This document shows positions 1 to 8,139 of a stretch of 46,115 nt of DNA, piece by piece; positions within the stretch are counted from its first letter, which is position 1, and the number at the start of each line of letters is the position of its first letter. The notes under the pieces were generated by a model. That model ran no database searches and was not told where the DNA came from. It worked only from the letters and a program-made list of their open reading frames with translations. The position numbers and the translations under genes are program-made. Source of the stretch: a bacterium. GTDB taxonomy: Bacteria; Bacillota; Clostridia; Christensenellales; SUG1161. The stretch is taken from positions 1 through 46,115 of the forward strand of contig JAQXFY010000066.1 of the NCBI GenBank assembly GCA_029006015.1. Direction: 5' to 3'.

Positions 1-2
1 CA

Positions 3-1088
3 CCGCTGCTCCGCGCCGGGGGGGCGCCCCCGGGCCGCGCGCTGGCTTTAATCCCGCCGCGAACCCAAGGGGAGGGGGCCGGCCGGCCGCCCGACCGCCA
101 GCTGCAAAGCGTTTCGGGCTGGATGAACGCCCTGGCCGGGGAAAAACCGGCCCAGCGCAACGGCGCGGCGGAGCGGCAGCTGGCGCGCGCGCTGGCTTCC
201 CTGGGCATTCGTGTGCGCACGGTTATCTGCCAAAAAAGGGGCGATGCCCCGATGACGGCCTGCGTTTTGCTGGGCGAACAGGTCGATCCCTCCATGCTGG
301 AGATGATCGCCCAAGCGGCCACACGCGCCATGGGGCGGGATATGTCCATTGTGGCGGTGGATACCGTAAAAGGCGGCTGCCGGCTGCATATCGGGCCGGC
401 CCCGCGCATCCGCTGCCGCGCGGGCGGCGCCAAGAAAAGCCTGGAGGCCGGACAGCCTTCCGGCGATGGATGGGCCAAACGCACGCTGATGGACGGGCGT
501 GTGCTGCTGATGCTGTGCGATGGCATGGGCACGGGGAAAAATGCAGCCCAGCTAACCGAGCATGCCCTGCAGCTGCTGGAGGGGCTGATCGATATGGGCA
601 TCCCGGTCGAATCGGCCCTGACCGGCCTTAACCGCCTGCTGGCAGCCGGAGAGGAGGTTCGCCTGGCGGCGCTGGATGTGCTGGTCATCGATCCGGCCAG
701 TCAGCGCGCGGCCATGTATAAAATGGGCGCATGCCCTTCCATTCTGGTTCGGGAAGGATGCCCCCAGCTGATCGAAGGGGCGGCGCTGCCCATGGGCGCT
801 ATCGAACAGGGCAAACCCAATATCAGCATGCTGCACCTTAAGGCAGGGGATGCCATCGTGCTGGTCAGCGATGGCATCTGGCAGGCCCTGGCCCAGCAGG
901 GGGATGGAGAGGAACCCCTCTACGGGCTGCGTCAGGCGCTTGCGGAAAGCCCGGGCCGCGCGGCAAGCAGGCTGGTGGAACTGGCCGAGCAGCGGGCATA
1001 CCCGGATGATAAAAGCGCGGTGGTGCTGCAGGTGGACGGCTTTCCCCGCCGCTTGACAAGGATGGCGGAACCGGCGTATAATGCATAA
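3..1088 (+). CDS. spoIIE: Stage II sporulation protein E, C-terminal part (5' end outside window)
   Basis: The reading frame is open to the left edge with no stop, so the listed ATG at 123 is internal and the gene is truncated by the window. The visible 361 residues match the central regulatory region and the PP2C-type Ser/Thr phosphatase domain of SpoIIE. The metal-site motifs are LCDGMGTG, VSDGIW and PDDKSAVVL near the C-terminus. In the family SpoIIE dephosphorylates SpoIIAA at the sporulation septum, which releases sigma-F in the forespore. The N-terminal membrane segments would lie upstream. The usual GDSY before the DGMG motif reads SGDGW here. The last codons also contain the pheST promoter. 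Family assignment is firm; full length cannot be judged. Confidence 0.9.
   Translation, partial: PLLRAGGAPPGRALALIPPRTQGEGAGRPPDRQLQSVSGWMNALAGEKPAQRNGAAERQLARALASLGIRVRTVICQKRGDAPMTACVLLGEQVDPSMLEMIAQAATRAMGRDMSIVAVDTVKGGCRLHIGPAPRIRCRAGGAKKSLEAGQPSGDGWAKRTLMDGRVLLMLCDGMGTGKNAAQLTEHALQLLEGLIDMGIPVESALTGLNRLLAAGEEVRLAALDVLVIDPASQRAAMYKMGACPSILVREGCPQLIEGAALPMGAIEQGKPNISMLHLKAGDAIVLVSDGIWQALAQQGDGEEPLYGLRQALAESPGRAASRLVELAEQRAYPDDKSAVVLQVDGFPRRLTRMAEPAYNA
1053..1082 (+). promoter_or_regulatory. Sigma-A-type promoter for the pheST T-box transcript, inside the spoIIE 3' end
   Basis: TTGACA at 1053-1058 and TATAAT at 1077-1082 are separated by 18 bases, a near-consensus housekeeping promoter. 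It lies entirely within the last dozen codons of spoIIE. The predicted start near 1089 falls just after the spoIIE stop, where the T-box leader begins. Confidence 0.8.
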
Positions 1089-1321
1089 AAAGCTGTGATG
1101 GAGCATCGTAGCGTATGGCTTTTCCCGCCAAGAGAGGGCTGGTCCCCGGCTGTAAGCCGGCCCCGGGCGCCATGGGCGAAATTTCACTCCGTAGCTGCTG
1201 CGCTGAAATCATCAGGCGCAGCCGGGGCTGCCCCGTTACCGGCAGACCAAGGCCCTGTATATCGGGGTGAATTGGGTGGTACCGCGGCATCAGCCCGCCC
1301 CAACATGGGGCGGGCTTTTTG
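1089..1321 (+). ncRNA. T-box riboswitch leader (Phe specifier) of pheST
   Basis: The conserved T-box core TGGGTGGTACCGCGG is at 1273-1287 and is followed directly by an intrinsic terminator at 1292-1321. Upstream, the AGAGAG element near 1130 and the Stem I distal region precede a specifier-loop-like stretch reading GAAATTTCACTCC. The TTC at 1183-1185 is a Phe codon, as expected for a leader ahead of Phe-tRNA synthetase. In this family uncharged tRNA pairs with the specifier and with the T-box bulge, so that the antiterminator forms and transcription reads through. Exact stem boundaries were not folded. Confidence 0.93.
1292..1321 (+). terminator. T-box intrinsic terminator before pheS
   Basis: The arms AGCCCGCCCC and GGGGCGGGCT form a perfect 10-bp stem with a 5-base loop, followed by a run of T. 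The 5' arm lies just downstream of the T-box core, the standard arrangement in which antiterminator and terminator compete. Confidence 0.92.
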
Positions 1322-1342
1322 TTTCAAGTAGGAGGGCTTTTT

Positions 1343-2365
1343 ATGGATGAAATCAAGGAATTGCTCGATAAAGCCTTACAAGCCGTGAGCGAGGCCAAGG
1401 ATGGCGAAGGGCTGGAAGCGGCGCGTGTTCGCTTTCTGGGCAAAAAGGGCGAGCTGACGGCGCTGCTGCGCGGTATGGGCCAGCTGCCAGCGCAGGAACG
1501 CCCGGCCTTTGGCGCGCGTGTCAACGCCGCGCGGGAAGAACTGGAACGCGCCATTGCCCAGGCCAAGGAAGCGCGCAGGGCCGATGAGCGGGCGCGCAAG
1601 CTTAAAGCGGAAGCCATCGATGTTACCTGGCCGGCCCCGGCGGCCGCGATGGGTGCGCTGCATCCCATGGAAACCATCCAGCGCCAGGTGGAGCAAATCT
1701 TTTTGGGCATGGGATACACCGTGGCCGAAGGCCCGGATGTCGAGCTGGATAAATATAATTTTGAGCTTTTAAACGTGCCGGCCGGCCATCCGGCGCGCGA
1801 TATGCAGGATACGTTCTATTTTACCGATTCCATGCTGCTGCGCACGCAGACCTCGGCCGTGCAGGCGCGGTATATGACCACCCACCGCCCGCCCATCCGC
1901 ATCATTTGCCCCGGGCGCGTCTACCGCGCGGACGAAGTGGATGCCTCCCATTCCCCGGTTTTCCACCAAATGGAGGGCCTGGTGGTGGACCATGGCATCA
2001 CCATGGCGCATTTGCGTGGGGCGCTGGATGCCTTTGCCAAAGCGCTGTATGGCGACAGCGCACGCATACGCTTCCGGCCTTCCTATTTCCCGTTTACCGA
2101 GCCCAGTGCGGAAGTGGATATCTCCTGCACCATCTGCGGGGGCAAGGGCTGCCGCACCTGCAAGGGCAGCGGCTGGCTGGAGGTGCTTGGCGCGGGCATG
2201 GTGCACCCCAACGTGCTTTCGGCCTGCGGCATCGATGCCACGGAGTATACCGGCTTTGCTTTCGGCATCGGGCTGGAGCGCATCGCCATGCTCAAATACG
2301 GCATCAGCGATATGCGCCTTCTGTATGAAAACGACATGCGCTTTTTGACGCAGTTTGGCCGGTAA
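1343..2365 (+). CDS. pheS: Phenylalanine--tRNA ligase alpha subunit
   Basis: This is the alpha subunit of the cytosolic alpha2beta2 class II synthetase that charges tRNA-Phe. The 340-residue product has the N-terminal coiled-coil tRNA-binding arm (about residues 1-85). The catalytic domain follows, with FHQMEGLVVD (motif 2 region) and FAFGIGLERIAMLKYG (motif 3) near the C-terminus. The ORF track starts at an upstream TTG, but the ATG at 1343 sits behind AGGAGGG and matches the usual N-terminus. It is the first gene after the T-box leader, with pheT 12 bases downstream, so both should respond to uncharged tRNA-Phe. Confidence 0.97.
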   Translation: MDEIKELLDKALQAVSEAKDGEGLEAARVRFLGKKGELTALLRGMGQLPAQERPAFGARVNAAREELERAIAQAKEARRADERARKLKAEAIDVTWPAPAAAMGALHPMETIQRQVEQIFLGMGYTVAEGPDVELDKYNFELLNVPAGHPARDMQDTFYFTDSMLLRTQTSAVQARYMTTHRPPIRIICPGRVYRADEVDASHSPVFHQMEGLVVDHGITMAHLRGALDAFAKALYGDSARIRFRPSYFPFTEPSAEVDISCTICGGKGCRTCKGSGWLEVLGAGMVHPNVLSACGIDATEYTGFAFGIGLERIAMLKYGISDMRLLYENDMRFLTQFGR

Positions 2366-2377
2366 GGGGGAGAAAAA

Positions 2378-4747
2378 ATGAAAACATCCTTAAAATGGCT
2401 CAAAGATTATGCGCCATGCCAGGCAGGGTGCGATGATGTGGTGGAGCGCATGATCGCCATCGGCAACGAAGTGGAAGGCGTGGAGGACCCGGGGAAAGAT
2501 ATTACCGGCGTGGTCACCGGCCGGATCACCCAAATTACCAAGCATCCGGATGCAGACAGGCTGCAGGTATGCCAGCTGGATGTCGGCGGCCAAACGCTGC
2601 AAATTGTTACCGGCGCGCAGAATGTTTTTGTCGGCGCGGTGGTTCCGGTAGCCACGCATGGCGCGCATCTTGCCGGCGGGATCAAAATTAAAAAATCCAA
2701 GCTGCGCGGGGTGGAAAGCAGCGGCATGCTGTGCAGCGGGCAGGAGCTTGGCATTACCGATGGCCATTATCCCGGCGCATCGGTTGACGGCATTTTGATT
2801 TTGGATGCCGATACGCCTGTGGGGCAGGATATCAGGCCCATTGTCGGCATCGACAGCCCGGTGTTGGAGTTTAAACCCCTGGCCAACCGCCCCGATTGTA
2901 TGAGCGTCCTTGGCCTGGCAGGCGAAGTATCGGCTGCCTACCGTACCCCGCTTCAAATGCCGCCGTGCGAGGTTGCGGAGGGGGGCGGCGATATTCGGGA
3001 GGAGATTACTGTTTCGGTGGAGGCGCCGGAGCGCTGCACGCGCTACATGGCGCGCGTGGTTAAGGGCGTTACCATTGCCCCTTCCCCCGCCTGGATGCGC
3101 CATCGCCTGCTTTCCGCGGGCATCCGGCCCATCAATAACATCGTCGATGTAACCAACTTTATTATGCTGGAAATGGGCCAGCCGCTGCATGCGTTCGATC
3201 TGCGCTATATTGCCGATAAAAAAATCATCGTGCGCACGGCCCGGCCGGGGGAAACCATTACGCTGCTGGATGAAAAGGATTATACGCTGGATGACAATAT
3301 GCTGGTGATTGCCGATGGCCAGAAGCCGCGCGCGTTGGCTGGCATCATGGGTGGCATGGCCAGCGGCATCATGGAGGATACGCGCGATGTGCTGATCGAG
3401 GCGGCGGTGTTTACCTCGGTAGGCACGCGGCAGACCTCCCGCCAGCTGGGGGTGCGCAGCGAATCCTCCGCCCGGTACGAAAAGGGTGTGGATGCGGCAA
3501 CAACGCCGCTGGCGTGCGACCGCGCGGCCCGGCTGATGGCCGAGCTTGGCGGCGGCACCGTGGTATCGGGCCACATCGATGTGTGTGCCCATCAACCGGG
3601 CGCGGCCCGGATCGTGGCCGATCCTGCCCGCATCAACGCCTTGTTGGGCGTTACCCTGGATACGGCGGAGATGGTGGAGCTGCTCAATGCGCTGCACCTG
3701 GATACCCATGCTCAGGATGGCATGCTGCACGTTACGGTGCCCTATGCCAGGCGCGATATCGCAGGCGAAGCTGATTTGGCGGAGGAAATTATGCGCCTGC
3801 ATGGCTATGACGATATCCCGGCCGCGCGCATGGCTGGGCCCATCCTGGTGGGCGGATATTCCGACAGGCGCAAAAAGCTGGATGCGGTTTCGGAGTATTT
3901 GGTGGCCTGCGGGCTGTATGGGGCGATGAACTATTCCTTTACCGGCCCGCGGCAGTTTGCGCTGACCGGGCAGGATGCCGGCCAGGCGCTCAAGCTCCGT
4001 AACCCACTGGGGGAGGATCTGTCCCTGATGCGCAGGGATCTGGCGGCCGGGCTGATCGGCAATTTGGCGCTCAATGCCGCCCATAAAAACCCCCGTGCCC
4101 GGTTGTTTGAAATCGGCAAGGTGTTTATGCCCCAGGGCGAGGAACTGCCCCGGGAAGATTGGCATCTGGGTCTGGCGGCCTTTGGCGGGGTGGATTTTTA
4201 TGCCGTCAAGGCCTGGATGGACGGCGTGGTGCGCACGCTGGGCGTGGAAGGCCTGGCTTACGAGCCGGGCGGCCCGCAGTGGCTGCACCCGGGGCGCAGC
4301 GCCAGGGTGCTGATCGACGGGGCAGAGGTTGGCTTTGTAGGTGAGCTGCATCCCGATGTGGCGGAGGCGCAGGGCATTCGCGAGCGCGCCTATGTGGCCG
4401 AGATCAATCTGGAAGCCATGCTGGATGCCAAGCAAACGCCTGTTACCTACCGCCCCATGCCCAAGTTCCCCGCGGTTTCCCGCGATCTGGCCCTTGTTAT
4501 GGCGGCCGATCAGCCGGTGGGCCCGGTGATGGAGGCCATCCGTCAGGCGGCGGGCAGCCGGTTGGAAACGCTGAATGTTTTCGATGTCTACCGCGGGCTG
4601 CCGCTGGGGCCGGATGAAAAATCCGTTGCCTTCTCGCTTTCGTGGCGCGATGCCCAGAAAACGCTGACCGATGCCGATATCGCCCCCATGGTGGACGATA
4701 TTCTGCAAGCCTGCGCCCAGCGCTTTGGTGCCCGCCTGCGCGCATAA
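2378..4747 (+). CDS. pheT: Phenylalanine--tRNA ligase beta subunit
   Basis: This is the beta subunit of Phe-tRNA synthetase, 789 residues, a normal length. Domains in order: an N-terminal region, an EMAP/OB-fold tRNA-binding domain (about 40-150, with KHPDADRL), the B3/B4 editing domain, the B5 domain and catalytic-like fold, and a C-terminal ferredoxin-like anticodon-binding (FDX-ACB) domain over the last 95 residues, which begins near RPMPKFPAVSRDLAL. The start lies behind GGGGGAG. It is cotranscribed with pheS. A strong hairpin follows at 4858-4886. Confidence 0.97.
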   Translation: MKTSLKWLKDYAPCQAGCDDVVERMIAIGNEVEGVEDPGKDITGVVTGRITQITKHPDADRLQVCQLDVGGQTLQIVTGAQNVFVGAVVPVATHGAHLAGGIKIKKSKLRGVESSGMLCSGQELGITDGHYPGASVDGILILDADTPVGQDIRPIVGIDSPVLEFKPLANRPDCMSVLGLAGEVSAAYRTPLQMPPCEVAEGGGDIREEITVSVEAPERCTRYMARVVKGVTIAPSPAWMRHRLLSAGIRPINNIVDVTNFIMLEMGQPLHAFDLRYIADKKIIVRTARPGETITLLDEKDYTLDDNMLVIADGQKPRALAGIMGGMASGIMEDTRDVLIEAAVFTSVGTRQTSRQLGVRSESSARYEKGVDAATTPLACDRAARLMAELGGGTVVSGHIDVCAHQPGAARIVADPARINALLGVTLDTAEMVELLNALHLDTHAQDGMLHVTVPYARRDIAGEADLAEEIMRLHGYDDIPAARMAGPILVGGYSDRRKKLDAVSEYLVACGLYGAMNYSFTGPRQFALTGQDAGQALKLRNPLGEDLSLMRRDLAAGLIGNLALNAAHKNPRARLFEIGKVFMPQGEELPREDWHLGLAAFGGVDFYAVKAWMDGVVRTLGVEGLAYEPGGPQWLHPGRSARVLIDGAEVGFVGELHPDVAEAQGIRERAYVAEINLEAMLDAKQTPVTYRPMPKFPAVSRDLALVMAADQPVGPVMEAIRQAAGSRLETLNVFDVYRGLPLGPDEKSVAFSLSWRDAQKTLTDADIAPMVDDILQACAQRFGARLRA

Positions 4748-4857
4748 AGCCTGCGCCCGGATGCGTGGAGCAATACGCGCCGGCAACAGGCACGGCCATG
4801 CGCCTTGGCCGGTATGGCGGCCGCACCCGCAATGTGCGGGGCATTAAAAAATAAAAC

Positions 4858-4886
4858 ATCCGGGCGGAGCCACGCTCCGCCCGGAT
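4858..4886. terminator. Bidirectional intrinsic terminator between pheT and the feo genes
   Basis: The arms ATCCGGGCGGAGC and GCTCCGCCCGGAT form a perfect 13-bp stem with a 3-base loop. An A-rich run precedes it and TGTTTATAT follows. On the minus strand the A-run becomes a long T tract, so the hairpin can end both pheST and the converging feo transcript. Confidence 0.85.
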
Positions 4887-4994
4887 TGTTTATATCCCGG
4901 GGCGAGGGACAATCGGATTATAGCCGGATGGCCCCGGAAAAGGGTATGGCGGCGGGGCGGGAAGGCAAAATCGCTTCATCGCGCGCCGGTTAGG

Positions 4995-5189
4995 TCAGTG
5001 GGAATGCCTGGGGTGGTGGGGAGCTTTGGTGGCACAACATGCCTTGCTGTAAGGGCAGCTTGCGCAGCCCCCCGCGCAGGCGCCTTTTTTATGGCGGCCA
5101 ATCAGGGCAACGGCAGCCCATATAAATAGGGCGGCCAGTACTGCGCCAATCAGCAATGTAGCGCCATGAGCCAGAATAAAGGCCTTCAT
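4995..5189 (-). CDS. FeoB-associated Cys-rich membrane protein
   Basis: This 64-residue protein has one N-terminal membrane helix (about residues 8-30) and a cytosolic-type tail with clustered cysteines (CAGGCASCPYSKACC) that ends in a His-rich stretch. This matches the FeoB-associated Cys-rich membrane protein family found next to feoB in Clostridia, where it is thought to assist ferrous iron uptake. The gene starts behind AAGGAGG and lies 115 bases downstream of feoB on the same strand. The Cys/His tail could bind metal, but that is inference. Confidence 0.85.
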   Translation of the reverse strand: MKAFILAHGATLLIGAVLAALFIWAAVALIGRHKKGACAGGCASCPYSKACCATKAPHHPRHSH

Positions 5190-5304
5190 CGAACCGCCTC
5201 CTTTTGTTAATTGGGCGAGATGGGCCGGCTTGAGCGGCCCTTTAGGGAAATGGCATGCAAGTTATGTGGGAATATGCCGGGCAATTGACTGGGCACCATT
5301 GGGA

Positions 5305-7425
5305 TTAGGTGGTTGCCAGGCTTTGGGGGGTGCGGCGCGCAGGGCGCAGCAGCAGGTATAAAAAGCCGGCCAGCACCACCAGGGAGGCGGCGGTACCCAG
5401 GCCAAAACCACCACCGCTGATCCAGGTACCCAACTGATAGATGCAAAACGAGGTTGTATAGGCAAGCCCGGTCTGATAACCAACGGCAAATAACGTCCAG
5501 CGGGCGCTGCCAAATTCGCGCTTCATGGCGCCGATAGCGGCAAAACAGGGGGCACACAACAGGTTAAACACCAGGAATCCGTAGGCGGCCAGCGGCGAAA
5601 AGGCAGCTTGAAGGTTGGCCCAGATTTCCGCACCATCTTCGGCTACCTCGGCAAAGCCATATAGGATACCAAAGGTGGATACAACGTTTTCTTTTGCTAC
5701 CAGGCCGGTTACCATAGCAACGGCGGCGCGCCAATCGCCAAAGCCCAGCGGCGCAAACAAGGGGGCAATTACCCCGCCGATATCCGCCAGCATGGATTGG
5801 GTTTCTTCTACCATTTCAAAGCGCCAGTTAAAGGAAGATAACAACCACACCAGGCCGCTGGCCAGAAAGATAATCGTGCCTGCTTTTTTAACAAAGGATT
5901 TCCCGCGCTCCCACATATGGACCAGCACACCCTTAAGGCCGGGAAGGTGATATGCGGGAAGTTCCATAACAAAAGGTGCGGCCTCGCCGGCAAAGAGCTT
6001 GGTTTTTTTCAGCAGAATACCGGACAAGATGATGGCTGCGATACCGACAAAGTAAGCGGAAGGGGCCACCCACCATGCGCCGCCAAAGAGCGCACCGGCG
6101 ATCAGGGCAATGATGGGCAGCTTGGCGCTGCAGGGGATAAAGGTGGTAGTCATCACCGTCATGCGGCGGTCGGCCGGGCTTTCAATGGTGCGGGATGCCA
6201 TAATGCCGGGCACACCGCAGCCCGTGCCAATCAGCATGGGAATAAAGGATTTGCCGGACAGGCCAAATCTGCGGAACAATCGATCCAGAATAAAGGCAAT
6301 GCGCGCCATATAACCGGAATCTTCCAGCACGGCAAGCAGGAAAAACAGCACAAGCATTTGGGGTAAAAAGCCAAGTACCGCGCCGATGCCGGCCAGGATG
6401 CCGTCCACCAACAGGGAAATCAGCCAATCGGCACAGTGAATGGATTCCAGCCAGCCGGTCAGCGCACCAGGCAAAAATTCGCCAAAGAGGGAATCGTTAA
6501 CCCAATCCGTCGCCATGGAGCCAATGGTGGTAACGGATAGAAAATATACCAGAAACATGATTACCGCAAAGATCGGCAACGCCAGATAGCGATTGGTTAC
6601 CACTTTGTCGATGCTATCGGAAATGGAGGGGCGTCCCTGCGCACGTGCGATGCAGCCTTCAGTCAAATGGGCAATGGCGCGGTAGCGTTGGTCGGTAATT
6701 AAACTGACGGCATCGTCATCCAGGGAACTTTCACAAGCGGCGATGGTGTTGGCTAGGACCTCGCGCTGCTGCGGGTCCAAGGCCGTTTGGGAAAGAATGT
6801 CCTCGTCCCGCTCAAACAGCTTGATGGCCACCCAACGCTCGCGCGCGGGTGCTACCAGGCCATGGATAAGGCCCTGGATGGTTTGAAGTGCGGTCTCCAC
6901 CTCGCCATCAAATGCAAGGGGGGGTGGCGCTATGCCGCCTTTGGCGGCGCTAAGGGCGGTATCCCCCAATTCTTTGAGCCCCTTGCCCTTGAGGGCACTG
7001 ATGGGTACCACAGGGCAGCCGATGCGGCGGGACAGGGCAGCGGCATCAATGTGCCCACCATTTTTTTCAACCACATCCATCATGTTCAGCGCCACCACAA
7101 TGGGAATGCCCAGTTCCAACAATTGGGTGGTTAACAGCAGGTTGCGTTCCAGATTGGAGGCATCCACGATGCTGATGACCGCCCCTGCGTTGTTGTTAAG
7201 CAAAAATGTCCGGGATACCCGCTCTTCCGGGCTGTAGGGAGACAGGGAATAGATGCCGGGTAGATCGACCAGCGTAACATCCCGTTTGCCCTTCAAGGAG
7301 CCTTCCTTTTTCTCAACGGTAACGCCGGGCCAGTTGCCTACATGCTGCGTACTGCCGGTTAAGGCATTAAATAAGGTGGTTTTACCACAATTGGGGTTGC
7401 CGGCCAACGCCAAGGTGATGGGCAT
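5305..7425 (-). CDS. feoB: Ferrous iron transport protein B
   Basis: This is a 706-residue Fe(II) transporter of the inner membrane. The N-terminal G domain shows G1 GNPNCGKTT (residues 9-17), G3 DLPG (54-57) and G4 NMMD (114-117). A helical GDI-like domain, two Gate domains and a polytopic membrane region follow. The ORF track begins at a TTG at 7443, but that codon overlaps the AGGAGG. The ATG at 7425 gives the standard MPITLALAGNPN start. feoA genes lie upstream, and an iron-box-like dyad sits in the gap just before the ribosome-binding site. Length and motif order are complete. Confidence 0.97.
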   Translation of the reverse strand: MPITLALAGNPNCGKTTLFNALTGSTQHVGNWPGVTVEKKEGSLKGKRDVTLVDLPGIYSLSPYSPEERVSRTFLLNNNAGAVISIVDASNLERNLLLTTQLLELGIPIVVALNMMDVVEKNGGHIDAAALSRRIGCPVVPISALKGKGLKELGDTALSAAKGGIAPPPLAFDGEVETALQTIQGLIHGLVAPARERWVAIKLFERDEDILSQTALDPQQREVLANTIAACESSLDDDAVSLITDQRYRAIAHLTEGCIARAQGRPSISDSIDKVVTNRYLALPIFAVIMFLVYFLSVTTIGSMATDWVNDSLFGEFLPGALTGWLESIHCADWLISLLVDGILAGIGAVLGFLPQMLVLFFLLAVLEDSGYMARIAFILDRLFRRFGLSGKSFIPMLIGTGCGVPGIMASRTIESPADRRMTVMTTTFIPCSAKLPIIALIAGALFGGAWWVAPSAYFVGIAAIILSGILLKKTKLFAGEAAPFVMELPAYHLPGLKGVLVHMWERGKSFVKKAGTIIFLASGLVWLLSSFNWRFEMVEETQSMLADIGGVIAPLFAPLGFGDWRAAVAMVTGLVAKENVVSTFGILYGFAEVAEDGAEIWANLQAAFSPLAAYGFLVFNLLCAPCFAAIGAMKREFGSARWTLFAVGYQTGLAYTTSFCIYQLGTWISGGGFGLGTAASLVVLAGFLYLLLRPARRTPQSLATT

Positions 7426-7450
7426 GGTTGCATTCCTCCTCAAAACAACG

Positions 7451-7466
7451 GTTAGCTATAACTAAC
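7451..7466. promoter_or_regulatory. Iron-box-like dyad upstream of feoB
   Basis: GTTAGCTATAACTAAC is a 16-base inverted repeat with one mismatched pair. It lies between the second feoA stop and the feoB ribosome-binding site. Its half-sites (GTTAG/CTAAC) match the two dyads ahead of feoA and the half-site known for DtxR/IdeR-type regulators. It may allow separate control of feoB. Confidence 0.65.
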
Positions 7467-7486
7467 TTTTGGACACAAGAAAAACA

Positions 7487-7717
7487 TCAGGTTCCTTCAA
7501 CAAGGATAGCCTCGGCATCGGCTTTGCGTAGGGTAAGGGCATAGCCACGCAGCATTACCTCAATGGGGTCGCCAAGGGGGGCCACACGCTGCACGGTTAT
7601 ACGGCACCCTTTGGTGATGCCCATATCCATCATGCGGCGTTTAAGCGCACCTTCGCCCTGGACGCGGGAAACGGTTACGGTTTGCCCGCATGTGATCTGC
7701 CTTAGGGATTTAATCAT
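7487..7717 (-). CDS. feoA: Ferrous iron transport protein A (second copy)
   Basis: This 76-residue SH3-like FeoA domain protein contains LKRRMMDMGITKGCRITVQRVAPLGDPIEV, the FeoA signature (quoted parts: MMDMGITKG and PLGDPIEV). FeoA is a small cytosolic partner of FeoB and is thought to act at its G domain. The start codon overlaps the stop of the upstream feoA by 4 bases (ATGA), so the two are probably translationally coupled. feoB follows after 61 bases that hold an iron-box-like dyad. Confidence 0.92.
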   Translation of the reverse strand: MIKSLRQITCGQTVTVSRVQGEGALKRRMMDMGITKGCRITVQRVAPLGDPIEVMLRGYALTLRKADAEAILVEGT

Positions 7718-7941
7718 CGGCTTTCCTCCTCTTCAATGAGAATATAGCAAGCCATTTCCTGGCTAATGGCTACGCGCATATCCCGGATACGCACAATCAA
7801 GTTGCCACCGATGCGGCTGATAGGGATGACGGCTTGCCCCTGCGTAAATCCAAGGGATTCTAGATGATGACGGATTTTTTCCTTCCCACCAATGTGCTGA
7901 ATGGTAGCCGGAATTCCAATGGATGCTAAGGTAAGCGGCAT
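7714..7941 (-). CDS. feoA: Ferrous iron transport protein A (first copy)
   Basis: This 75-residue FeoA-type SH3 protein is the first gene of the feo transcript. HLESLGFTQGQAVIPI is the family core. It is more divergent than the second copy, which has the PLGDPIEV turn this one lacks. Tandem feoA genes ahead of feoB are common in Clostridia, and a division of labour between the two is possible but unproven. AGGAGG precedes the start, and an iron-box-like dyad lies right upstream of that site. Confidence 0.9.
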   Translation of the reverse strand: MPLTLASIGIPATIQHIGGKEKIRHHLESLGFTQGQAVIPISRIGGNLIVRIRDMRVAISQEMACYILIEEEESR

Positions 7942-7957
7942 ATCAATTCCTCCTAGC

Positions 7958-7975
7958 GGTTAGATGCAACTAACC
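7958..7975. promoter_or_regulatory. Iron-box-like dyad in the feoA leader
   Basis: GGTTAGATGCAACTAACC is an 18-base near-perfect inverted repeat (GGTTAG...CTAACC) in the 5' leader of the feo transcript, just ahead of the feoA ribosome-binding site. The half-sites equal those of DtxR/IdeR iron boxes. Confidence 0.7.
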
Positions 7976-7993
7976 AATAGGGATAAAATGTGG

Positions 7994-8007
7994 TTAGTTA
8001 TAACTAA
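7994..8007. promoter_or_regulatory. Iron-box-like dyad at the feo transcription start
   Basis: TTAGTTATAACTAA is a perfect 14-base palindrome. It starts 8 bases downstream of the feo -10 box, so it should cover the transcription start, a classic repressor position. It is the strongest of three related dyads in the locus and lies between feo and the divergent DtxR-type gene. Confidence 0.75.
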
Positions 8008-8015
8008 TCGCTGCC

Positions 8016-8044
8016 ATGATAGCAAATCGGAAGGACGATGTCAA
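8016..8044 (-). promoter_or_regulatory. Promoter of the feoA-feoA-feoB transcript
   Basis: On the minus strand TTGACA (8044-8039) and TATCAT (8021-8016) are separated by 17 bases. Start of transcription near 8009 would place the palindrome at 7994-8007 right over the start. Confidence 0.8.
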
Positions 8045-8075
8045 GCTTAATGTTGCCGAAGGGAAAGCGCATATG

Positions 8076-8104
8076 TTGAAAAAAACATGCAAATCTGGTA
8101 AAAC
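8076..8104 (+). promoter_or_regulatory. Probable promoter of the DtxR-type regulator
   Basis: TTGAAA at 8076-8081 and TAAAAC at 8099-8104 are 17 bases apart, and the ATG follows 35 bases later. None of the iron-box-like dyads overlaps it, so the regulator may not repress itself. Confidence 0.5.
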
Positions 8105-8139
8105 TAAAAAAGCTTTTACCTGCCGGGAGGGAATGGAAT

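Noticed and set aside
2390-4786. 798-residue antisense ORF opposite pheT
   Set aside because: It mirrors a conserved gene in a GC-rich genome; the translation is His/Arg/Gln-rich without family motifs and has no ribosome-binding site.
4805-4993. Small plus-strand ORF after pheT
   Set aside because: It contains the strong terminator hairpin at 4858-4886, has no ribosome-binding site and resembles nothing known.
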